Below, in pieces: positions 1 to 6,023 of a stretch of DNA of 6,235 nucleotides. The stretch is from DASQDN01 sp035630195. Its GTDB lineage: Bacteria; Acidobacteriota; Terriglobia; Bryobacterales; Bryobacteraceae. The translations under genes were made by a program, and so were the position numbers. The stretch spans positions 1 through 6,235 of the forward strand of contig DASQLD010000419.1 of the NCBI GenBank assembly GCA_035630195.1. Reading direction: 5' to 3'. Position 1 is the first letter of the stretch, and every line of letters begins with the position of its first letter. The notes under the pieces were generated by a model that saw only the letters and a list, made by a program, of their open reading frames with translations, did no database searches and was not told the DNA's origin.

Positions 1-28
1 CAGTTGAAACCGAAGGAGCGCTGGCGTC

Positions 29-712
29 TCATTCTGCTCGCAGCGACCCGCGCCTTCCCTCTCGCACGAGCGCTTGAAATGTCCTTTGTGGACTCGACGC
101 TGCCTTAATCAAATCCAGCCAACTGCCGGTTTTAGGTTCAAAGAAAGGATGATCGAGTGGGCCTCCCACGCGAAGTGCAACAAGAACTGGCTCATTCATC
201 GTCTGTCCGAAGCCATCGGTGTAGGTAACTGTGCCTTGCAGGTTGAAGATGCTGTACCCGTTCGCGCTGAGATTAATCCTAGAGTGACAAGATGTCGGCA
301 AGGGTTTCACTTGGTGAGGAGCTAAAGCAAACTTCGATACCTGAGTACAGTAGAAATCCTTGCTAACCAACTTATACTCTACGTTGTACGCTGGAGTAGC
401 TCCTAGATTCTGCAGCTTAATGACACCCGGAATGAAAAGCTTGCCTGTAAATCCATCCTTGTTTCTCATAGACGTCGCTATCGCCGTCTGAGTGAATGAG
501 ACTGACACGAACGGGCGGAGAGTCGTTCGATTCGTGTTCTGCGTCGTTTTAAAAATGATCAGGGCCGTCACAACAGACGCAACCGCTGCCAGAGCCGAGC
601 ACGAGGGAGCAATGTATGAAAGCCAATGTGGTCGAGGTGCTTTAACAGGTCCGGCTGGAAACGTCACAGGTGGGGGAGCGGAAGGGTCAAGCATGAAGGC
701 GTAGATTATCAC
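29..712 (-). CDS. Hypothetical single-pass membrane protein
   Basis: I do not recognise a named family, and no function is assigned. The 227-residue product has a proline-rich N-terminus (about residues 8-28), one hydrophobic membrane segment (about 31-54), then a soluble region of about 170 residues that looks beta-rich. The soluble part begins 'RPFVSVSF' and contains 'LQNLGATPAYNV' and 'GTVTYTDGFGQ'. This RP(F/Y)V, N-x-G-x-TPA, Y-x-D-x-FG pattern recurs, as far as I remember, in many small bacterial hypothetical membrane proteins. A short anchor followed by a beta-sandwich-like domain is an inference. The first possible start is GTG at 712-710, and ATG at 694-692 (residue 7) is an equally good alternative. 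Neither has a clear ribosome binding site, and an in-frame stop lies upstream inside the tandem repeat. The gene stands alone, with no partner in the window. Confidence 0.7.
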   Translation of the reverse strand: MIIYAFMLDPSAPPPVTFPAGPVKAPRPHWLSYIAPSCSALAAVASVVTALIIFKTTQNTNRTTLRPFVSVSFTQTAIATSMRNKDGFTGKLFIPGVIKLQNLGATPAYNVEYKLVSKDFYCTQVSKFALAPHQVKPLPTSCHSRINLSANGYSIFNLQGTVTYTDGFGQTMNEPVLVALRVGGPLDHPFFEPKTGSWLDLIKAASSPQRTFQALVREGRRGSLRAE

Positions 713-722
713 GGAGGCGCCG

Positions 723-744
723 TTGCTAACAGATTGCTAACAGA
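723..744. repeat. Exact 11-bp tandem repeat, two copies
   Basis: TTGCTAACAGA occurs twice head to tail (723-733 and 734-744) without mismatch. It sits 11-32 bases upstream of the GTG start of the minus-strand membrane protein gene, so it lies in that gene's 5' leader or promoter. Whether it is a regulator site or a replication-slippage duplication cannot be told from the sequence. Confidence 0.85.
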
Positions 745-838
745 CTAGCCTGGGGTGAATCGGGATCGAGCGACACGGGACCGAACGAAGGTGACGGCTA
801 AACCAACGTCGCTCAATGACGTGTAGGCAGGAATCAGG

Positions 839-901
839 ATGAGACGGGACACGAGAAAACAGGAGCTCCAACAGAACCCCAAACCACCGGAGGAGCGATG
901 A
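839..901 (+). CDS. Possible 20-codon mini-ORF
   Basis: ATG at 839 to TGA at 899-901 encodes a very polar 20-residue peptide, MRRDTRKQELQQNPKPPEER. An AGGA stretch at 829-832 lies six bases upstream, a sensible Shine-Dalgarno distance. It has no membrane segment and no recognisable family. A run this short is easily produced by chance, and the opposite strand may carry a decayed gene, so this is only a possibility. Confidence 0.12.
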   Translation: MRRDTRKQELQQNPKPPEER

Positions 902-923
902 AATCGGGGGGAATTGTTCTACT

Positions 924-938
924 CCCGGCCTTGCCGGG
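924..938. other. GC-rich perfect hairpin without T-run
   Basis: CCCGGC (924-929), a 3-base loop CTT, and GCCGGG (933-938) form a perfect 6-bp stem. Neither strand has a following T tract, so it is not a convincing intrinsic terminator. It may be a REP-like palindrome or just composition within the decayed stretch. Confidence 0.3.
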
Positions 939-1282
939 GCCAACCGTGTCTCGGCATCCTCAACTATGCGCTGCATGTCCGTGAGGTTGGCTCGGATCGT
1001 TGTGGTAGCTGGCGTGTCGACGTGTAGTAGTACCGCTCGCAGGCGCGGCTGACAGCACCTCCGAGGACGAGCCTCTGCCCCATCTTTAGAGGCGCTTCGT
1101 GGAGAATGCGGTCGCGCTCGGCTCGAAAAAGAACTGCACAGCAGGATCGCGGAGCAGGCTCTTCCACCACTCCGTCCACTGTGACTGTTTCTTAAACCGG
1201 GTTACCTATGTCTCGGAACGGTCACTCAATTCCCATCCGATCACATGACAGCGTGTTCTCGTCCACCTATCCATCTTGACGA

Positions 1283-2083
1283 TCAGATGGACATGGCTCC
1301 GAAGCCGCCATCTACCCGCAGCAGGGTTCCGGTGACGAAGGATGAAGCCCGTTCGGCTGCAAGGAAGATCGCAGCACCTACGAGCTCGTGCGGCTCGCCG
1401 AAACGACCCATTGGTGTGTGGCCGAGAACTTGGGCTGTTCGCTCTGGCGTAAGCAGCTTGCGATTCTGTTCGGCTGGAACGAAACCAGGCAGGATTGCGT
1501 TTACGCGAATACGGTGCGGAGCCCATTCGCGTGCCAGAAAGCGAGTGAGCTGGTTAATTCCACCCTTGGCCACGGAATATGTGAAGACTTTCGAGAGCGG
1601 TGGATCAGAGGCGATGGAAGAGATGTTGATGATGGAACCTCCCTGCTGCGCCTCGACCATTTTCCTGCCGAATATCTGACACCCCAGAAACATGCTCTTG
1701 AGGTCAACATCGAGAATGCGGTGCCACTCTTCGTCCGTGATGTCGAAGAAGGGCGTTCCCGAATTGATACCCGCCGCATTGATCAGAATATCTACGCGTC
1801 CGAACCTGTCAATCGTAGTCTGAAGTGCGCGTTCCATGTCCTCCCTTTGGCTCGCATCAGCGTGAACGGCGACAGACGTTCTTCCTGTCTCGCGTACGGC
1901 GCGCGCCCTCGCTTCGGCGTTGTCGATATTGACATCGACCACGACGATGCTTGCGCCTGAGTCGGCGAAGCCATGAGCCATCTCGCCCGCAAGAACTCCA
2001 CCGCCGCCAACGATTACTGCAACCTTTCCCTCCAGCGAGAACATGTCCTGCATTAGTGCAGATCGTATCTGTTCGTGTGCCAT
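1283..2083 (-). CDS. SDR-family NAD(P)-dependent oxidoreductase
   Basis: This is a complete classical short-chain dehydrogenase of 266 residues (family norm about 250). A Rossmann dinucleotide site lies at 25-33 (V-G-G-G-G-V-L-A-G, a variant of TGxxxGxG), and D50 at the end of strand 2 favours NAD over NADP. The structural motif N-A-A-G is at 102-105. The catalytic residues are S156 in 'INISS' and Y169/K173 in Y-S-V-A-K. The 'PGFVPAEQNRKLL' (about 199-211), 'HTPMGRFGEPHELVG' and 'VDGGFGAMSI' stretches resemble the SDR group annotated as D-mannonate/fructuronate-type or gluconate 5-dehydrogenase-like sugar-acid reductases, so a sugar-acid or polyol substrate is a reasonable guess but not proven. 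The longest frame starts at ATG 2083. Met11 and Met14 are closer to the usual start of the fold, and none has a clear ribosome binding site. It is divergent from the hydrolase operon and cytoplasmic. Confidence 0.9.
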   Translation of the reverse strand: MAHEQIRSALMQDMFSLEGKVAVIVGGGGVLAGEMAHGFADSGASIVVVDVNIDNAEARARAVRETGRTSVAVHADASQREDMERALQTTIDRFGRVDILINAAGINSGTPFFDITDEEWHRILDVDLKSMFLGCQIFGRKMVEAQQGGSIINISSIASDPPLSKVFTYSVAKGGINQLTRFLAREWAPHRIRVNAILPGFVPAEQNRKLLTPERTAQVLGHTPMGRFGEPHELVGAAIFLAAERASSFVTGTLLRVDGGFGAMSI

Positions 2084-2096
2084 GCTCGTCGAGCAT
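2082..2096. promoter_or_regulatory. Perfect dyad at the SDR start codon
   Basis: ATGCTCG-T-CGAGCAT is a perfect inverted repeat with 7-bp arms that straddles the presumed SDR start codon at 2083. It could be an operator or an mRNA hairpin that masks translation initiation. One such match is not rare in 6 kb, so the call is tentative. Confidence 0.25.
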
Positions 2097-2101
2097 ATCG
2101 C

Positions 2102-2124
2102 ACATCCGAGAGACTGCCGGATGT
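2102..2124. promoter_or_regulatory. Inverted repeat in divergent intergenic region (candidate operator)
   Basis: ACATCCG (2102-2108) and CGGATGT (2118-2124) are perfect 7-bp inverted arms separated by 9 bases, so the half-site centres are 16 bases apart. It lies within the 75-bp gap between the SDR gene (leftward) and the serine hydrolase gene (rightward), where a dimeric regulator could control both. No regulator gene is present in the window, and I see no convincing -35/-10 pair on either strand here. Confidence 0.35.
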
Positions 2125-2158
2125 CCCAAGCGTAACTATGCCAGACTAGACAAACATT

Positions 2159-3283
2159 ATGATTCTGACTGTATTTGCTCAGTTGATGCTGGTACCAGGC
2201 TCGCCAACATCGGTAGGGATGTCGGGTCCGCGGTTGGAGGCGGCAGCCTCAATCCTCGAATCGGAAGTGAAGGACAGAAGTTTGGGGGCGGCCAGCATAC
2301 TGGTGGCGAGACAAGGGAAGATAATCCTGCAGCGAAGCTTTGGTCGCCTGTCGAGCAAAGAAGGAAGCGCTACCGTCGCTCCGGATTCCGTGTTCCTGCT
2401 GGCCTCTATCACAAAGCCTGTGACCGCTTGCGCATTAATGTTACTCGTTGAACGCGGGAAAGTGTCTCTTAGCGACCCCGTATCGCGCTACCTGCCCGAG
2501 TTTACTGGCGATGACAGAGCAAGAATTCGCGTAAGAGATTTGTTGGCTCACACGTCTGGACTGCCTGACATGTTGCCGGAAAATACCGAACTGCGGCGGG
2601 CGAACGTTCCGTTGAAGGAGTTCGTGCTGCGTGCATATAAGACGCCACTTCTTTATCCACCGGGAACGAGCTTCCGCTATCAGAGCATGGGGACTCTGCT
2701 GGCAGGTGAGATCGTTGAGCGCGTTTCGGGCATGCGTCTTCGTGACTTCGAGAAGAAGGAAATATTTGAGCCGCTCGGGATGAATCACAGTTCGCTCGGC
2801 TTGGGCTCGCACGAAATTCCTGGAACGGTCGAAGCCTGGACCTCGCCGAATGCAGATCAGAAGGACACAGCGCGATTCGGATCCAATAGCGCCTACTGGC
2901 GCGACATGGGACATCCCTGGGGCGGAATGCATAGCACGACACGAGATCTCGCCGTGCTCCTGCAGATGTTCCTGAATGGGGGAGTTTACGACGGGAAGCG
3001 GATCTTCAGCCGCGCCACGGTGAAGGCGATGACGACCGATCAGAACTCCCATCTACAAGCGCCGTGGGGGCTGGGATGGGCACTAGGCCGCTCGATCGTA
3101 TGGAATTTCTTCGGCGATTTAAGCTCCGTTTCTACATTTGGTCATGCGGGCGCAACGGGGACGGTTGCATGGGCCGATCCTGAAACTCAGCTAATTTGTG
3201 TCATCTTGACCGATCGTTTGCTTGAGGAAGGACGGCTTCTCCGGTTGATTTCAAACGCTGTGGTCGCTTCGATTGAGAACTAA
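2159..3283 (+). CDS. Beta-lactamase-fold serine hydrolase (class C / S12-like)
   Basis: The 374-residue product has the penicillin-binding-protein/class C beta-lactamase fold found in DD-peptidases, family VIII esterases and lactam or amide hydrolases. The nucleophile motif S83-I-T-K86 is followed by 'LLVERGKVSLSDPVSRYLPEF', the usual helix after it. The second motif is Y174-Q-S176 (YxS in place of YxN). The third is H329-A-G-A-T-G334, the equivalent of KTG. 'LLAHTSGLPD' (128-137) and 'GGMHSTTRDLA' (255-265) are typical landmarks. The YxS and HxG forms point to an esterase or amidase/peptidase rather than a true beta-lactamase. The first ATG (2159) lacks a ribosome binding site, and an in-frame TAG at 2147 blocks extension. 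The N-terminus is hydrophobic but without basic residues, so export is uncertain. Met21 (2219) is an alternative start. It is the first gene of the probable four-gene operon, 56 bp before the next. Confidence 0.92.
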   Translation: MILTVFAQLMLVPGSPTSVGMSGPRLEAAASILESEVKDRSLGAASILVARQGKIILQRSFGRLSSKEGSATVAPDSVFLLASITKPVTACALMLLVERGKVSLSDPVSRYLPEFTGDDRARIRVRDLLAHTSGLPDMLPENTELRRANVPLKEFVLRAYKTPLLYPPGTSFRYQSMGTLLAGEIVERVSGMRLRDFEKKEIFEPLGMNHSSLGLGSHEIPGTVEAWTSPNADQKDTARFGSNSAYWRDMGHPWGGMHSTTRDLAVLLQMFLNGGVYDGKRIFSRATVKAMTTDQNSHLQAPWGLGWALGRSIVWNFFGDLSSVSTFGHAGATGTVAWADPETQLICVILTDRLLEEGRLLRLISNAVVASIEN

Positions 3284-3296
3284 GGTTCAGCCCTGG

Positions 3297-3325
3297 TTGC
3301 GTGGTCTCGCTTCCGGGTATATAAA
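3297..3325 (+). promoter_or_regulatory. Weak candidate internal promoter
   Basis: TTGCGT (3297-3302) and TATAAA (3320-3325) are 17 bases apart, resembling a sigma70 promoter in the 56-bp gap before the amidase gene. Against it, transcription would begin around 3332, cutting into the ribosome binding site at 3329-3334 and leaving an almost leaderless message. Readthrough from the upstream gene is at least as likely. Confidence 0.22.
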
Positions 3326-3328
3326 CAC

Positions 3329-3334
3329 AGGGAG
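3329..3334 (+). promoter_or_regulatory. Shine-Dalgarno site fixing the GTG start at 3340
   Basis: AGGGAG lies five bases before GTG at 3340. It is the strongest ribosome binding site in the window, and it supports the GTG start that retains the twin-arginine leader. Confidence 0.75.
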
Positions 3335-3339
3335 TTGAC

Positions 3340-4377
3340 GTGCAACGAAGATCATTTCTGACCGCACTCGGAACGGTTCCCGTCATGACGGGATTGCAAC
3401 GGCCTAGTTCTTCCACCCGACCGCCGCGCAAGGTGATCGTGGGTACTGTGATGCAGTCGTACTGGGAGCAATACCCCGGATTGAAGAATCGTCTCACGCA
3501 ACTCACCCGCAACGTGGACAAGATGCAGGAGGAATCGCAGCAGAGATTCGGGCGCGGGCTAGACCTCGCGATCCTTCCCGAAGTCGCTGTGACTGGAGAG
3601 AGCGGCCGGGATGTTGCAGCTACGGCCGTTACGTTGGAGGGCCAATTCAAAGAGGCGTTTGCGGCCGCCGCCCGCAAACATAATTGTTATATCGTGGCGC
3701 CGACTTATCTAAAGGAAAGCGCGCCTCGAAATGGTTACTCCAACGCAGCGGTATTATTCGGTCGACGGGGTCAGGTGTTAGGCGCGTACCGCAAAGTGCA
3801 TTTGGTGGTTTCTGAAGACGGCCGCCGCTTTGAGGGCGGGTGCTCGCCCGGGAACGATGTGCCCGTCTTCGATTGCGATTTCGGCAAGCTGGGAATCCAA
3901 ATTTGCTACGACATGGAATTCGACTACGGTTGGAACGAACTGGCTCGCAAAGGGGCGGACCTAATTGCCTGGCCGACTCAGTCGCCGCAGACCAGTCAAC
4001 CCGCATTCCGCGCGATGCAGAATCGCTGCTACATTATCTCGAGCACGTGGCGGCACAACGCTTCAGTTTTTGAGCCGACCGGCAAGATTCCAGCACAGCT
4101 GTTACTCTCCGATGAAACGCTGGTCCACGAGCTCGATCTCAGTTACGCAATCCTACCCTGGCATCCCAGACTTCAGAAGGGCGAGACCTTGCGAACGAAA
4201 TACGGAGAGAAAGTCGGGTTCCGGTACTACGAAGACGAGGATCTAGGCATCTTCTGGTCCAATGATCCGCATCTTTCCATCGCCGAAATGGCAAGTTCTA
4301 TCGGAGTTCTGGAAGCGGAGCCGATGCTCGAACGAGTTCGGTCGATCTACCGCGACGCTCGTGTGCGGGGTTACTGA
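3340..4377 (+). CDS. Tat-exported carbon-nitrogen hydrolase (nitrilase superfamily)
   Basis: The product is 345 residues; the nitrilase domain runs from about 31 to 300. The Glu-Lys-Cys triad is visible: E81 in 'LPEVAV', K152 in 'YRKVHL' and C189 in 'GIQICYDMEF'. Such enzymes cleave C-N bonds of amides, carbamoyl groups or nitriles through a Cys thioester. Cys followed by Tyr-Asp fits amidase/carbamoylase branches better than true nitrilases, which usually have Cys-Trp-Glu; this is an inference. The N-terminus reads QRRSFLTALGTVPVMTG, a twin-arginine leader (R3-R4-S-F-L) with a short hydrophobic core, so it probably acts in the periplasm, although most superfamily members are cytoplasmic. The C-terminal part, about 290-345, extends beyond the usual core and I do not recognise it. 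The GTG start has an AGGGAG site five bases upstream. The next gene begins 6 bp after its stop, so the two are probably co-transcribed. Confidence 0.92.
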   Translation: MQRRSFLTALGTVPVMTGLQRPSSSTRPPRKVIVGTVMQSYWEQYPGLKNRLTQLTRNVDKMQEESQQRFGRGLDLAILPEVAVTGESGRDVAATAVTLEGQFKEAFAAAARKHNCYIVAPTYLKESAPRNGYSNAAVLFGRRGQVLGAYRKVHLVVSEDGRRFEGGCSPGNDVPVFDCDFGKLGIQICYDMEFDYGWNELARKGADLIAWPTQSPQTSQPAFRAMQNRCYIISSTWRHNASVFEPTGKIPAQLLLSDETLVHELDLSYAILPWHPRLQKGETLRTKYGEKVGFRYYEDEDLGIFWSNDPHLSIAEMASSIGVLEAEPMLERVRSIYRDARVRGY

Positions 4378-4380
4378 GGA
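4375..4380 (+). promoter_or_regulatory. Shine-Dalgarno site overlapping the amidase stop codon
   Basis: TGAGGA combines the TGA stop of the amidase gene (4375-4377) with a GAGGA ribosome binding site three bases before GTG at 4384. This geometry suggests translational coupling and supports the 4384 start. The spacing is a little tight. Confidence 0.55.
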
Positions 4381-4383
4381 ACG

Positions 4384-5244
4384 GTGATTAGCCGGAGAGA
4401 CTTTGTTGGGTCGGGAGCGACGGCATCCTGGGCTGTTGCTCAGGGACCAGTCAAGAAACCTTCCATATGGGACCTGCACTGCCATCTCACTTCTGCAACC
4501 GGAGACACTCCAGAGGAGCGCATGACCTATCTGATTCGGTTCATGGATCGGATGAAGATCGAGCGGGTAATGCTCTCCCTCGGACATACACTTGTCGAGA
4601 ATCCTTCTACACAGCAGCTTCGGGAGCAGAACGATCAGGTGATACGGGCGATTCAGCGCTGGCCCGATCGAGCGCTGGGGTTTGCTTATCTGAATCCGAA
4701 TCACCTTGCGTTCAGCCTCCAGGAGTTTGACAGGTGCGTACGCGACGGACCGATGGTCGCAGTGAAGCTATGGGTCGCGAAGCGATGCAGTGCTCCCGAA
4801 CTCGACGCCATCGTGGAGCGGGCGGAAGCAATGAAGGCTGTTATCCTCCAACATTGTTGGTTCAAAGTAAACGGAAACCTGCCGGGCGAATCCACATCGC
4901 TCGACTTGGTGAAATTGGCGCTGCGGCATCCAAAGGCTATGTTCATCGATGCGCATACCGGTGGCGATTGGGAACTCGGAATTCGTGCGATCCAGCCGGT
5001 GAGGAATATTGCGACCTGCGTCGCTGGATTTGATCCGACGTCCGGCGTCGTCGAAATGGCCGTGCGTGAGCTTGGCGCCTCACGCGTCATATTTGGAAGC
5101 GATGGAGCCGGCCGTAGTTTCGCATCCCAACTCGCCAAGGTGATCGGCGCTGAAATCCCGGATTCGGCAAGGAATATGATTTTCGGGGAGAACCTTCGTC
5201 AGATGTTAATGCCGATTCTTCGGGCAAAGGGAAGACAGGCGTGA
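4384..5244 (+). CDS. Amidohydrolase-family TIM-barrel metal hydrolase with Tat-type leader
   Basis: The 286-residue product resembles the Amidohydro_2 group (metal-dependent hydrolases and decarboxylases of a TIM-barrel fold). The expected ligands are present in order: H32-C-H34 at the end of strand 1 ('WDLHCHL'), K128 in 'VAVKLW', H157 in 'ILQHCWF', H191 in 'DAHTGG', and D240 in 'IFGSDG'. It should therefore bind one or two divalent metals and hydrolyse or decarboxylate a small substrate, which I cannot identify. The N-terminus, SRRDFVGSGATASWAVAQG, carries a twin-arginine pair (R4-R5-D-F) and a short weakly hydrophobic stretch ending near residue 20, typical of lean Acidobacteria Tat leaders, so periplasmic action is likely. 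GTG start at 4384 follows the GAGGA site. It follows the amidase by 6 bp and overlaps the next gene by 4 bases (GTGA, 5241-5244). Confidence 0.88.
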   Translation: MISRRDFVGSGATASWAVAQGPVKKPSIWDLHCHLTSATGDTPEERMTYLIRFMDRMKIERVMLSLGHTLVENPSTQQLREQNDQVIRAIQRWPDRALGFAYLNPNHLAFSLQEFDRCVRDGPMVAVKLWVAKRCSAPELDAIVERAEAMKAVILQHCWFKVNGNLPGESTSLDLVKLALRHPKAMFIDAHTGGDWELGIRAIQPVRNIATCVAGFDPTSGVVEMAVRELGASRVIFGSDGAGRSFASQLAKVIGAEIPDSARNMIFGENLRQMLMPILRAKGRQA

Positions 5245-6011
5245 TCATCGATGTCAACGTGAATCTCTCACGTTGGCCCTTCCGGCGGCTGACGGGAGAC
5301 GAGCCTGCCGCGCTCGTGACGAAGCTGCGCAAGATGAATGTGCGTCAGGCATGGGCGGGCACATTCGACGGGGTTTTTCATAAGGACGTTGCGTCAGCAA
5401 ATGCACGGCTTGCAGACGACTGCCGCAGCTATGGGCAAGGCATTCTGACACCCCTCGGCTCAGTGAATCCCAAACTCCCAAACTGGCAGGAAGATCTTCG
5501 GCGCTGCCATGAAGAGCACAAGATGCCCGGCGTACGGTTGCATCCTAACTATCACGGATACAAACTCGATGATCCGACGTTCCGCGAATTAGTGAAGCTG
5601 TCTGCCGCACGGAAACTCATCGTGCAGATCTCGCTGTGCATGGAGGACGAACGCACGCAGCATCCTTTAATGAGAGTGGGGCCAGTGGACTGCTCGCCGC
5701 TGGCTGAGACTCTTGCCGCTGAACCGAGTCTGCGTGTCGTCATTCTGAATGCGTATCCATCCCTGCAGATAGAGAAGTTAGGTCCCTTGTCTTCAGCTGG
5801 CCAAGTCTACTTCGATTTTGCGATGGTCGAAAGGGCCGGGTCGGTAGCGCGACTGGCCGAGCAAGTTTCTTTTCCTCGCGTGCTGTTCGGTTCGAACTAC
5901 CCGCTGTTTTACTTTGAGTCATCTCTGCTCAAAGTCGAAGAATCCGGCTTGACGGATGCACAGACAAAGGCGGTGTTCGAAGAAAATGCGCAGCGGTTGC
6001 TGGCGAGGTGA
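5241..6011 (+). CDS. Amidohydrolase-fold protein with substituted metal ligands (possible pseudoenzyme)
   Basis: The 256-residue product keeps the TIM-barrel landmarks of the amidohydrolase family: an N-terminal 'DVNVNLSRWPFRRL', 'PGVRLHPNYHGY' (96-107), 'VVILNAYP' (166-173) and 'RVLFGSNYPLFYF' (213-225). However, the usual HxH is N6-V-N8. The strand-5 His is replaced in 'IVQISL' (Q129/I130), the next His site reads 'LNAY', and the terminal Asp of GSD is N219. It probably does not bind metal in the standard way. It could be a non-catalytic partner, a binding protein, or an enzyme with different chemistry that uses the polar stretch 'MEDERTQHPLM' (134-144). There is no signal peptide, unlike the preceding gene. 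The GTG start at 5241 overlaps the upstream TGA, with AAGGGA at 5227-5232, so translation is coupled. It ends the operon, 12 bp from the convergent gene. Confidence 0.85.
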   Translation: MIIDVNVNLSRWPFRRLTGDEPAALVTKLRKMNVRQAWAGTFDGVFHKDVASANARLADDCRSYGQGILTPLGSVNPKLPNWQEDLRRCHEEHKMPGVRLHPNYHGYKLDDPTFRELVKLSAARKLIVQISLCMEDERTQHPLMRVGPVDCSPLAETLAAEPSLRVVILNAYPSLQIEKLGPLSSAGQVYFDFAMVERAGSVARLAEQVSFPRVLFGSNYPLFYFESSLLKVEESGLTDAQTKAVFEENAQRLLAR

Positions 6012-6023
6012 TATAGCTGCGAA

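Larger units (their letters stand above)
737..1250 (-). pseudogene. Possible decayed gene remnant in the 713-1282 gap
   Basis: This gap of about 570 bases has no intact gene, but parts of the minus strand read like real protein. From about 1250 down, one frame gives 'HVIGWELSDRSET', then TAG at 1208-1206, then 'VTRFKKQSQWTEWWKSLL' and 'RDPAVQFFFEPSATAFS' to TAA at 1088-1086. Reading straight through the TAG (a possible CAG to TAG change) keeps the same texture. One base out of frame, about 1015-920 gives 'DTPATTTIRANLTDMQRIV' and 'EDAETRLAPARPG', and that frame stays open to about 737. Trp, Gln and Lys are frequent here, unlike the Arg/Ser/Pro-rich noise of the neighbouring false frames. I infer a gene broken by at least one nonsense change and one frameshift. 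I cannot name its family, and chance reading frames remain possible. Confidence 0.3.

Noticed and set aside
74..704. Plus-strand frames opposite the membrane protein (74-325, 492-704)
   Set aside because: The minus-strand product has a clear membrane segment and recognisable soluble-domain pattern; the plus-strand frames have neither.
924..938. Intrinsic terminator at the CCCGGC/GCCGGG hairpin
   Set aside because: There is no T-run after the stem on either strand, and no intact gene ends just before it.
1245..1960. Long plus-strand reading frames (1245-1679 and 1388-1960)
   Set aside because: They lie antisense to the SDR gene, whose minus-strand frame carries complete catalytic motifs; the plus-strand translations show no family features.
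2138..2149. Three-codon upstream ORF (ATG CCA GAC TAG) before the serine hydrolase
   Set aside because: It is too short, has no ribosome binding site and is expected by chance.
2441..3052. Minus-strand frames opposite the serine hydrolase (2441-3052, 2502-2942)
   Set aside because: They are antisense shadows; the plus strand holds the SxxK, YxS and HxGxTG motifs, and the shadow proteins are Arg/Ser/His-rich without motifs.
2159..3283. Calling the first operon gene an antibiotic-resistance beta-lactamase
   Set aside because: YxS replaces YxN and HAGATG replaces KTG, and the hydrolase operon context points to an esterase/amidase or peptidase; resistance is not supported.
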